From contig DASVQN010000056.1 of NCBI GenBank assembly GCA_036389155.1, forward strand, positions 1-64,000: 64,000 nucleotides of DNA, written 5' to 3'. How positions within the stretch are numbered: the first letter of the stretch is position 1; each line of letters starts with the position of its first letter. The notes under the pieces were generated by a model. That model did no database searches. It saw nothing but the letters and a program-made list of their open reading frames with translations, and was not told the origin of the DNA. This DNA comes from CADCVT01 sp036389155 (GTDB lineage: Bacteria > Actinomycetota > Thermoleophilia > Solirubrobacterales > Solirubrobacteraceae). Shown here in pieces: positions 58,801-64,000 of this stretch. Position numbers and translations under genes: made by a program.

Positions 58801-59070
58801 GGCATGCTCCGGTAGCCAAGGATCCGCGTTCAGGTCGATCCCCGCAGCGTCCGCAACAGCGTCGCCGAGGAGCCGTCCCGGCGGAGGACAGTCGACGTTC
58901 GCGCAGATCCCGAGCCGCATTGACAGAGACTGAGCCAACCACCGCTCCACGCCTCGGGTCGGCACCGAGACAATCTCTCGCGCGAACGGATCCTCGGGGG
59001 CGTCCCCGAGAATCCGCCCCAGAGCTCCGACGAGCCCGTCAGCCCGTTCCGCGCGGTGCACGTGCAGCAT
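55858..59070 (-). CDS. recC: Exodeoxyribonuclease V gamma subunit RecC
   Basis: 1070 residues from ATG 59070, with AAGGA 8-9 nt upstream. It starts with VHRAERADGLVGAL and PTRGVERWLAQSLSMRLGICANVDCPPP (in pieces), then VHACHGRARQVEVLRDAIL, VMCPDIETFAPLI, and CLLGLDDGVFPR, all landmarks of RecC. It is the inactive helicase/nuclease scaffold that holds RecB and RecD and scans for Chi. First gene of the operon. Local base composition is somewhat lower in GC towards its 5' end than in most of the window. Confidence 0.95.
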   Translation of the reverse strand: MLHVHRAERADGLVGALGRILGDAPEDPFAREIVSVPTRGVERWLAQSLSMRLGICANVDCPPPGRLLGDAVADAAGIDLNADPWLPEHAVWSLLEVVDAEIDEPWLGGLASYLRGEHRRARRFSTIRHVAGLFDRYSLYRPEMLEAWARGESTHWQAELWRRLRASVDVPSPVERTEQACSRLRSKRDAVELPSRLSLFGLTRLPAGYLRVLEALAVHRDVHLLVLHPSPVLWDRLETAPGVVRRQQDHTANVVRNGLLASWGQESRELQLVLAKAERVAGHHHDVEDDETTLLQRIQGDVKNDRPPREQPAELDDDDRSVQVHACHGRARQVEVLRDAILHLLEEDDSLEPRDVIVMCPDIETFAPLIQATFGAGEVSPDDEYELDALPADVRPPDLRVRLADRSLRQTNPVLGVVSRLIELASERMTASQVLDLADREPVRRRFRFDDDDLTRIEDWVASSGIRWGLDAEHRKPFKLDGLPTNTWRAGIDRVLVGVTMTEERRRLFEDVLPVDDVDSRSIDLAGRFAELIDRLQAVLDSFATSKTMSGWAAAIGDAADALTATTQRDAWQRVQLQRILDDASNEARGAAAELTLGEVKTLLSDRLQGRPTRANFRTGSLTICTLLPMRSVPHRVVCLLGLDDGVFPRKAPRDGDDLLLGSPQVGERDSRTEDRQMLLDALLAARERLIITYTGNDERTNIAKPPAVPVGELLDVVERTANARERVHVRHPLQPFDPRNFTEGAIAGPRAWSFDRVTLEGARRLAEDRSPPPPFLGGELRPPPTELVEVDELVRFVEHPARAFLRKRLGVSVAEYDDEVEDGLPIELDGLEKWGVGQRMLEARLDGADIRAAYKAEIARGALPPGRLGQPVIEDLVPTVESIVEAANEFRIGEPHAADVSLDLDGRTVSGTVAGVHGAVLLRVIFSRVSPRHRIAAWVRMLAVTACGRPVQAVTVGRGPDGTVVASRVGPLVPSVARRRLAELIALYDRGMREPLAVACQTSAAFVAHGEAVARRTWTSEWGIDKEDRELEHQLVFGGVLDFDDLAQKRGFAEDAHALWDELLRAEAQ

Positions 59071-59435
59071 GGCGACGATCCTTACAGCCCGACCGTGCTC
59101 TCGACCTCAAACAATGCCCGCACCCTCTCACCATCGTCCCCGCCAGCGCATTTTCGCGCTCGCTCTGCGCCAGACCTCCGCCGCCGAAGTACAAGCTCTG
59201 ACATCGGGCGATGGCCGGATCGGGTAACTGCGCGCCAAGCAACGCCGGTGGCGGCCGCAGCGGCCCTCCCCGCGACGCTCCACTGCACCGGAGCGACGAC
59301 CATCGCGCGAATTCGCTCACGCAAGCGATGACTTTTCCATACACCCTGAAGGACTCGGGGGAACACGGCCCGCGGCGACTGTCCGCCAGCCGGGCAACCG
59401 TCACCGCGTCTCGAGTAAGGACCGCGGCGCGCGGA
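59071..59435. other. Gene-free stretch between recC start and SIR2 gene end
   Basis: 365 bp with no supported gene. It must hold the recC promoter (minus strand). It also contains a short AGCGC/GCGCT hairpin with an ATTTTC loop (59145-59160) and one arm of the imperfect direct repeat described at 59244-59274. Small open frames here lack ribosome binding sites. Confidence 0.5.
59244..59274 (+). repeat. Left copy of an imperfect 31-bp direct repeat flanking the ParA-SIR2 operon
   Basis: 27 of 31 positions match 61563-61593 without gaps (shared core CGGTGGCGGCCGC, then GCCCTCCC). Weaker similarity continues about 15 nt to the left. It may be a target-site or attachment remnant; in GC-rich DNA chance resemblance cannot be excluded. 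Confidence 0.45.
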
Positions 59436-60320
59436 TCAGCGCGCGACGAGTGCCACACGTCGCTCTTCGACGCGATCCGCCAGGGCGCGCAGCGTCAACA
59501 GTCCCTCGTCGTGATCATCGGCCTTGTACTCGATCGGCGTCACTCCGTAGGCGGATTCGAACAAGGCTTTGCGGTTCGGTGAGGGGTTCTGGGGTCCTAG
59601 AAGAAAATGCGCGGGCTTGATGGCTCGCGCACCCAACACATTCTCCAGAACCAATTGCATATCTGGGTCGTCGAGACTATATCCGATGAATAAGCACGTC
59701 CGGGTCAGAAACAGCGCGTGCATCACAGCGAGCATGTGACTGCTGGATTGCCGGACCCGCGCAAAGTCTGAGCGGCAGAGAACCATGTCCTCTCTGTGCG
59801 CCACCGACCCGTGCATCTTGATTATGATGGGCGCACCGCTCCGCACCTCGACGTCAATTTTCCTAGCGTCCGGGAGATGCACTCCGAATCCGGACGCGGT
59901 CGCGCGCTCGAGAATATTGTCGAAATTGGTTGTCACCACTGTGAGAGGGTCGAGACGTAGGATTTCGTCGTGCCACTCCCCTGGCTGATACGGGTCGTCA
60001 GGACTTTCAACTCGGGCAACAATGCCGTGAGTGAAGTCTTGGGCGCGCCCCGCCTCATCGGCGTAGTACCGAAGCAGCTCGGCCGCATCGAGATAATTTC
60101 GATTCCTCAGGAGGGCTGTGACCTTCCGGATTTTTCTGTCCGACGTTAGCAACTCTCGCGTGAGCTCACTGATCAGCATGTGCCAGTTAGGCGGCCTGTC
60201 GCCTGCGGAATTCTTACACGAACTCGACACACCGCTCCCAACGACGCAGACAAAGTTCTGTTGGGCGATGCATCGGACTAGATAATCGGGCCACCTTTCT
60301 CGGTAGCTATCGTGCATCAC
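59436..60320 (-). CDS. SIR2-like (NADase-type) protein, putative defence effector
   Basis: 294 residues from GTG 60320 (GTGA overlap with the ParA-like gene); ATG 60317 gives a TGATG junction instead. A SIR2_2-type Rossmann domain fills most of the protein: VVGSGVSSS (about 27-34), TTNFDNILE with Asn132, KMHGS with His170, and FIGYSLDDPDMQ (about 211-222). Asn and His match the residues needed for NAD cleavage in ThsA and related defence NADases. No zinc-ribbon insert, so it is not a classic sirtuin deacetylase. Base composition is far from that of the neighbours (27 G+C of 60 at 59641-59700). Likely effector of a two-gene system. Confidence 0.88.
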   Translation of the reverse strand: MMHDSYRERWPDYLVRCIAQQNFVCVVGSGVSSSCKNSAGDRPPNWHMLISELTRELLTSDRKIRKVTALLRNRNYLDAAELLRYYADEAGRAQDFTHGIVARVESPDDPYQPGEWHDEILRLDPLTVVTTNFDNILERATASGFGVHLPDARKIDVEVRSGAPIIIKMHGSVAHREDMVLCRSDFARVRQSSSHMLAVMHALFLTRTCLFIGYSLDDPDMQLVLENVLGARAIKPAHFLLGPQNPSPNRKALFESAYGVTPIEYKADDHDEGLLTLRALADRVEERRVALVAR

Positions 60321-61342
60321 GCGTCCGACAGAAGATTGTGGAGCAAGCGCTCAGCAATAGTGTCGAGCTGCTGTGCGTACTTCTTTTGCTGGCTGAGCTG
60401 CGCTCCGCGGAGCCCGTCTCCGCTGCCGAGCGTGTGAATTGGTGCATGGGCCGCCTGCGCCAGGGGCACCATCGCAAACATGTTTGGCACGACTCCGATG
60501 CTCGCGTCGAGCCCGTCTGGAGACCATGCGAGAAGACGCTGAACGCGCTTTGGAATCTGTCTCTTATACCGCTCGTAGGCACGGACCTGCCTAATCTGCT
60601 CTCCGGACGCACGCGAGACGTATTGCTGCACGGTGTAACCGCGAAAACCTCGATCGACTCGTAGCGTTGGCTCTATGTACCACTGGGCTGCCGAGCTGGG
60701 GTCGTGCTCGCTGATCTCACTCGCCGCTCGGCGGTAATCCTTATGCCAAGTTTCCATCCAATCGGCGATATTGTCTAAGGCGTAGAGACTAAATAAGTCC
60801 GCAGCCATAGGGGTTACAAATGCGTCGCACCCGATGAGTATGGAGCGGTTCAGCGCTCCCAACGAAGGTCCGACGTCGAAAATGACCAGGTCGTAGTCGA
60901 GCGCTTCGATCAGGTTTCGCGCCCAGAGCGTTCGTCGCGCGGCCCCGATCTCACCGGCCTTGAAGTCGAGCCACGATGAACTGAGCTTATCTTCGAGGGT
61001 CGAGAGACCGGGGTGCCCTGGAAGGACGTCCACGCCGAACCGGTCCGACGGCACGACACGGAGCTCGGTCTCAATCGTCGAGTCACCAGATCTGATGTAG
61101 CGAAACGCGCGCAGTAGGGTCCGACTTGCGGACTTCTGCTTGCTGCTGAAAATATCGCCCCAGATGTCGTCCTCTAGGAGCAACTGCGTGGCATTACACT
61201 GGGGATCACAGTCCACGTAGAGGACTTTGGCGCCCGCCTTTTCGGCGATGAGGCTCGCGAGATTACAGGAGAGTGTGGTTTTACCCACTCCGCCTTTGTT
61301 GTTGAAGAAGGCGAGCGAGCGAACGGGAGGCCGGTCAGTCAT
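60317..61342 (-). CDS. ParA/MinD-like ATPase coupled to a SIR2 protein
   Basis: 341 residues from ATG 61342. Deviant Walker A NNKGGVGKTTLSCNLA (signature Lys16, Lys21), Walker A' VLYVDCDPQCN (about 40-50), and switch region LVIFDVGPSLGALNRS (about 150-166): a standard ParA/Soj ATPase core that dimerises around ATP. The C-terminal about 110 residues, including a Tyr/Arg-rich stretch (QVRAYERYKRQIPKRVQRLL), extend beyond minimal ParA. No parB or obvious parS site is next to it, so replicon partition is unlikely. It is the first gene of the operon and probably the sensor or switch for the SIR2 protein. G+C is low (32 of 60 at 60541-60600). Confidence 0.9.
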   Translation of the reverse strand: MTDRPPVRSLAFFNNKGGVGKTTLSCNLASLIAEKAGAKVLYVDCDPQCNATQLLLEDDIWGDIFSSKQKSASRTLLRAFRYIRSGDSTIETELRVVPSDRFGVDVLPGHPGLSTLEDKLSSSWLDFKAGEIGAARRTLWARNLIEALDYDLVIFDVGPSLGALNRSILIGCDAFVTPMAADLFSLYALDNIADWMETWHKDYRRAASEISEHDPSSAAQWYIEPTLRVDRGFRGYTVQQYVSRASGEQIRQVRAYERYKRQIPKRVQRLLAWSPDGLDASIGVVPNMFAMVPLAQAAHAPIHTLGSGDGLRGAQLSQQKKYAQQLDTIAERLLHNLLSDA

Positions 61343-61562
61343 CGCAGCGTCGGTCGGGAACCATAGACCGTTTGTCGCTACGACGTGTTCGCCGTGCCGA
61401 GGACCGTCTCGGAACCGGCTTCAACCCAACGCGATGACCGAAAGGCGGGAGCGGGAGCAATCCGTTTGTCCGCGGCCACGGCGCCTCCCTCCGCCGTCGA
61501 GTGACACCGACGCAACCGCTTCGCGGAGAGCCCGACGAAGCGTGCGCTTCGCAAAGCCCACG

Positions 61563-61593
61563 GTCGGTGGCGGCCGCCGCCGCCCTCCCAGCG
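61563..61593 (+). repeat. Right copy of the imperfect 31-bp direct repeat flanking the ParA-SIR2 operon
   Basis: Direct-orientation partner of 59244-59274 (27 of 31 identical). The two copies bracket a 2.3-kb segment whose only genes are the AT-richer ParA-SIR2 pair. Confidence 0.45.
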
Positions 61594-61617
61594 GCACGCG
61601 GCACGCCTGGGCGGACA

Positions 61618-61652
61618 CCGATGGATCTCAGGCCCTCGTCGGATCTCTGTTG
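61618..61652 (+). promoter_or_regulatory. 35-bp element upstream of the DUF899 gene, repeated upstream of the MFS gene
   Basis: 29 of 35 positions match 62557-62591 without gaps. Shared parts are CCGATGGAT at the left, GGCC in the middle and CGGATCTCTG at the right; two GGATCTC-like heptamers sit 18 bp apart. It ends 51 nt before ATG 61704, and its twin ends 47 nt before ATG 62639. Equal placement suggests a common promoter or activator/repressor site. Confidence 0.65.
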
Positions 61653-61703
61653 ATGGAAGGGGGATCTGCGCCCCCGCAGACCTACCAGGACACGAGGAGC
61701 CAG

Positions 61704-62456
61704 ATGACCATGGACATGCCCCCGATCGTCTCGCCGCAGGAGTGGAAGGCGGAGCGCGAGAAGCTGCTCTTCGAGGAGAAGGCGCTCACGCACGCGCGCG
61801 ACGCGCTGGCGGCCAAGCGGCGGCGGATGCCGCGGATGGCCGTCGAGCAGGACTACCGCTTCGAGGGCGCGGACGGGCCGGCGAGCCTGCCCGACCTCTT
61901 CGAGGGACGGCGGCAGCTGATCCTCTACCGCTTCTTCTTCGAGCCCGGCGTCCACGGCTGGCCGGATGCCGGCTGCCCCGGCTGCTCGTGGATCGCCGAC
62001 CAGATCACCCACCCCGCCCACCTGAACGCCCGCGACACGACGATCGCGCTCATCTCGCGCGCCCCGCAGCCCGACATCGAGCGCTGGAAGGCGCGCATGG
62101 GCTGGGAGATCCTTCCGTGGTACACGCTCACCGACGACTTCGACGCCGACTTCGACGTCGCCGAGTGGCACGGCACCAACGTCTTCTACCGCGACGACGA
62201 CGACCGGATCTTCCGCACCTACTTCGTCGACGGCCGCGGCGACGAGGCGCTCGGCGGCACCTGGGCGTACCTCGACATCACGGCGCTCGGGCGCCAGGAG
62301 GAGTGGGAGGACTCGCCCGACGGCTACCCGCAGGGCCCGGCCAACGTCTGGCTCAGGCGCCACGACGAGTACGACGCGCCGGCCGGCTCCGAGGCGGCCG
62401 AGGCGATGGCCGTGCAGGTCGAGCGCGGCCGCGCCGCGGGACAGACCAAGGGCTGA
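61704..62456 (+). CDS. DUF899 family thioredoxin-like protein
   Basis: 250 residues from ATG 61704 with GAGGAG 4 nt upstream. Family pattern: SPQEWKAEREKLLFEEKALTHARDAL (in pieces), LPDLFEGRRQLILYRFFFEPGV, CPGCSWIADQI (Cys pair), LISRAPQPDIERWKARMGW, and NVFYRDDDDRIFRTYF followed by GTWAYLDITALGRQEEWEDSPDG. The fold is thioredoxin-like with a CxxC that could be redox active; the role is not established. It probably belongs with the downstream MFS gene, given the shared upstream element. Confidence 0.9.
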   Translation: MTMDMPPIVSPQEWKAEREKLLFEEKALTHARDALAAKRRRMPRMAVEQDYRFEGADGPASLPDLFEGRRQLILYRFFFEPGVHGWPDAGCPGCSWIADQITHPAHLNARDTTIALISRAPQPDIERWKARMGWEILPWYTLTDDFDADFDVAEWHGTNVFYRDDDDRIFRTYFVDGRGDEALGGTWAYLDITALGRQEEWEDSPDGYPQGPANVWLRRHDEYDAPAGSEAAEAMAVQVERGRAAGQTKG

Positions 62457-62638
62457 TGCTCGCCCACCTCGGAGGGGTCCCGGTCGAGGAGGCCCTGCTG
62501 CCGATGGTCAGCGGGGCCTCCGCCGCGGTCATGGTGGTGCGCGCCTGGCTTGCGCCCCGATGGATTTCCGGCCTGCGCCGGATCTCTGCTGGAAAGCGGC
62601 AGTCCCCGCCGTCGGACGAACGGAAAGGCAGCAGCGAG
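62456..62638 (+). other. In-frame open extension upstream of the MFS start
   Basis: ATG 62456 overlaps the DUF899 stop (TGATG) and the frame runs without a stop for 61 codons into the MFS gene. It would begin MLAHLGGVPVEEALLP and include a weakly hydrophobic stretch. Either the MFS protein has an unusual N-terminal extension, or this is a decayed small gene. The 35-bp element inside it and a typical MFS N-terminus at 62639 argue that the main start is 62639. Confidence 0.35.
62557..62591 (+). promoter_or_regulatory. 35-bp element upstream of the MFS gene (twin of 61618-61652)
   Basis: Matches the element before the DUF899 gene at 29 of 35 positions, with the same orientation and nearly the same distance to the start codon. 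CGGATCTCTG is identical in both. Likely the MFS gene's own promoter or operator. Confidence 0.65.
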
Positions 62639-64000
62639 ATGCGCTCGGAAACGACTCGGACACCCAGGAAGACGACGACCGCCTGGGTCGTCGCCCTGAC
62701 CGCGATCGGCTCTCTGATGGCCGCGCTCGACACGCTCGTGGTGGCGACCTCGCTGAGCACGATCCGGCTCGATCTCGGCGCGTCGATCGAGGACCTGGAG
62801 TGGACCGTCAACGCCTACAACCTGAGCTTCGCGGTGTTGCTGATCACCGCCGCCGCGCTCGGCGATCGGTACGGCCGCCGGCTCTTCTACGTGACCGGCC
62901 TGGGCCTGTTCGCCGCGGCCTCCGCGGCGGCCGCGCTCGCGCCCGGCGTCGGCTTCCTGGTCGCGGCCCGCGCAGCCCAAGGAGCGGGCGCGGCGCTGGT
63001 GCTCACGCTCGGGCTGACGCTCCTGACCGCTGCCTTCCCGCCCGAGAAGCGCGGAGCGGCGATCGGCCTGTTCAGCGCGGTCACCGGGATCGCGGTCGCG
63101 CTCGGCCCGCTCGTCGGCGGCGCGATCGCCGAGGGCCTCGACTGGACGTGGATCTTCTGGCTCAACGTGCCGATCGGTCTGGCCGCTATCCCGCTCGTGC
63201 TGCGGAAGGTCGAGGAGAGCCGCGGCGGGGACACCGGTCTCGACATCCCCGGCCTGGCGCTCGTCAGCGCGGGCGCCTTCGGGCTGGTCTGGGGCCTGGT
63301 ACGCGGGAACTCCGTCGGTTGGGCGAGCCTCGAGATCGTCGGCGCGCTCGCGGCCGGCGCGCTGCTCGTCGCGGCGTTCGTCGCCTGGGAGCTGCGCGCA
63401 GCAGAGCCGATGGTGCCCATGCGCTTCTTCCGCTCCCGAGCGTTCTCGGCGGGCAATGCCGCGATCTTCTTCACCCTCGCCTCGCTGTTCGGCGCCGTCT
63501 TCTTCTTCGCGCAGATGCTGCAGACGGCGCTCGGCTACGGGCCGCTCGATGCGGGCCTGCGGTTGATGCCCTGGACGGTGACCTTCATCAGCGTCGCCCC
63601 GGTCGTCGGCAGCCTGGTGGATCGCTTCGGCGAGCGGCCGTTCATGGTCGCCGGGCTGTCGCTGCAGGCGCTGGCCCTGGGCTGGGTCGCGCTGCTCGCG
63701 GACTCGGGGCTGACGTACTCGGAGTTCCTGCTTCCGTCGATCCTCGCCGGCGTCGGGGTCTCGATGGCGATCCCCGCGGCGCAGAACTCCGTCGTCGGCT
63801 CGTTCTCCGTCCAGGACATCGGCAAGGCCGCCGGCGCCAACAGCATGATGCGCGAGCTGGGAGGCGTCTTCGGGATCGCGGTGGCCGCCGCGGTGTTCGC
63901 CGGGGCCGGCAGCTATGCCTCGCCCGCTGCGTTCCTCGACGGGTTCGCGCCCGCGGTCGCGGTGCTCGCGGTGTTCTCCGCCGTCGGTGCGATCGTCGCC
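62639..64000 (+). CDS. DHA2-type MFS transporter (C-terminus cut by window edge)
   Basis: 454 codons to the window edge from ATG 62639. N-terminal cytoplasmic tail MRSETTRTPRK, TM1 with LMAALDTLVVATSLSTI, motif A as GDRYGRR between TM2 and TM3, and the antiporter motif C-like GPLVGGAIAEG in TM5; about 12-13 helices are seen before the edge, as in 14-helix DHA2 proton-driven drug exporters (EmrB/QacA group). The substrate is unknown. A weak AAAGG lies 12 nt upstream. It appears coregulated with the DUF899 gene. Confidence 0.9.
   Translation, partial: MRSETTRTPRKTTTAWVVALTAIGSLMAALDTLVVATSLSTIRLDLGASIEDLEWTVNAYNLSFAVLLITAAALGDRYGRRLFYVTGLGLFAAASAAAALAPGVGFLVAARAAQGAGAALVLTLGLTLLTAAFPPEKRGAAIGLFSAVTGIAVALGPLVGGAIAEGLDWTWIFWLNVPIGLAAIPLVLRKVEESRGGDTGLDIPGLALVSAGAFGLVWGLVRGNSVGWASLEIVGALAAGALLVAAFVAWELRAAEPMVPMRFFRSRAFSAGNAAIFFTLASLFGAVFFFAQMLQTALGYGPLDAGLRLMPWTVTFISVAPVVGSLVDRFGERPFMVAGLSLQALALGWVALLADSGLTYSEFLLPSILAGVGVSMAIPAAQNSVVGSFSVQDIGKAAGANSMMRELGGVFGIAVAAAVFAGAGSYASPAAFLDGFAPAVAVLAVFSAVGAIVA

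Larger units (their letters stand above)
61343..61703. other. Gene-free stretch between ParA-like start and DUF899 gene
   Basis: 361 bp. It should contain the promoter of the ParA-SIR2 operon (minus strand; TATGGT at 61365-61360 is a weak -10 candidate), the right copy of the 31-bp repeat (61563-61593), several GCTTCGC/GCGAAGC motifs (61510-61555), and the 35-bp element upstream of the DUF899 gene. The composition switches back to high GC at about 61440. No supported gene. Confidence 0.5.

Noticed and set aside
60317..61342. Reading the ParA-like gene as part of a plasmid or chromosome partition locus
   Set aside because: No parB-like gene or repeated parS-like 16-bp palindrome is adjacent, and the gene is coupled to a SIR2 protein instead.
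61659..61675. GGGGG/CCCCC hairpin as a terminator before the DUF899 gene
   Set aside because: A 5-bp stem with a 7-nt loop and no U-run, located in a promoter region; likely incidental.
1..64000. CRISPR arrays, rRNA, tRNA, insertion sequences and riboswitches
   Set aside because: I looked for regularly spaced repeats, tRNA-like cloverleafs, transposase motifs and conserved aptamer-like leaders and saw none. A covariance-model scan would be needed to exclude small RNAs fully.

Overview
The window comes from a high-GC actinobacterium, most likely of the Thermoleophilia/Solirubrobacterales type (Conexibacter, Patulibacter, Solirubrobacter and relatives). This is inferred from the very GC-rich coding sequence, frequent GTG starts, chains of genes overlapping by 4 nt (ATGA/GTGA), NarL-type two-component genes, and several secreted proteins that end in an Arg/Lys-rich beta module. 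I see no rRNA, tRNA, insertion sequence or CRISPR array.

Layout. 1-4 kb: the start of a secreted protein cut by the window edge, an M23 peptidase plus ABC ATPase pair, a divergent clpP, and a LuxR regulator. 4-13 kb: a 2385-residue multidomain secreted protein and a convergent LVIVD-type propeller protein. 13-18 kb: a GGDEF/HD-GYP hybrid and a separate HD-GYP protein (cyclic-di-GMP turnover) around a fumarylacetoacetase-family enzyme. 18-24.5 kb: an FtsX-type exporter operon facing a histidine kinase-histidine kinase-response regulator operon, with a dyad between them that looks like the regulator's operator. 24.5-28 kb: a TetR-controlled acyl-CoA operon (tetR, two crotonases, SDR) and a divergent unknown gene, with a perfect 18-bp palindrome at the tetR promoter. 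28-36.4 kb: secreted or catabolic enzymes (YHYH-arylsulfotransferase fusion, alpha/beta hydrolase, subtilase, GH15 plus glucose dehydrogenase, YqgE). 36.4-38.6 kb: a dense regulatory patch (winged-helix regulator with a readable leaderless promoter, a 20-codon ORF with a consensus Shine-Dalgarno, an ECF-like sigma factor, and two paralogous XRE regulators facing each other between identical 15-bp inverted repeats). 38.6-50.7 kb: a penicillin acylase/acyl-CoA dehydrogenase/cupin operon, cupredoxin lipoprotein, glycerophosphodiesterase, Asp-box propeller, duplicated CxxC protein, membrane GGDEF protein and unknowns. 50.7-59.1 kb: recC-recB-recD. 59.4-61.3 kb: a distinctly AT-richer two-gene operon encoding a ParA-like ATPase and a SIR2-like NADase-type protein. 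61.7-64 kb: a DUF899 protein and a DHA2-type MFS transporter that share a 35-bp upstream element.

The most interesting item is the ParA-SIR2 pair. It is compositionally foreign, translationally coupled, next to recBCD, has no ParB, and is flanked by imperfect direct repeats. I read it as a candidate anti-phage or anti-plasmid NAD-depletion system that I cannot match to a named system. Second-rank items are the XRE pair with its 15-bp elements, the DUF899/MFS shared element, the repeated use of a CTAG tetranucleotide as overlapping stop codons for five convergent gene pairs, and a kinase pair in which one kinase has a degenerate ATP-binding domain.
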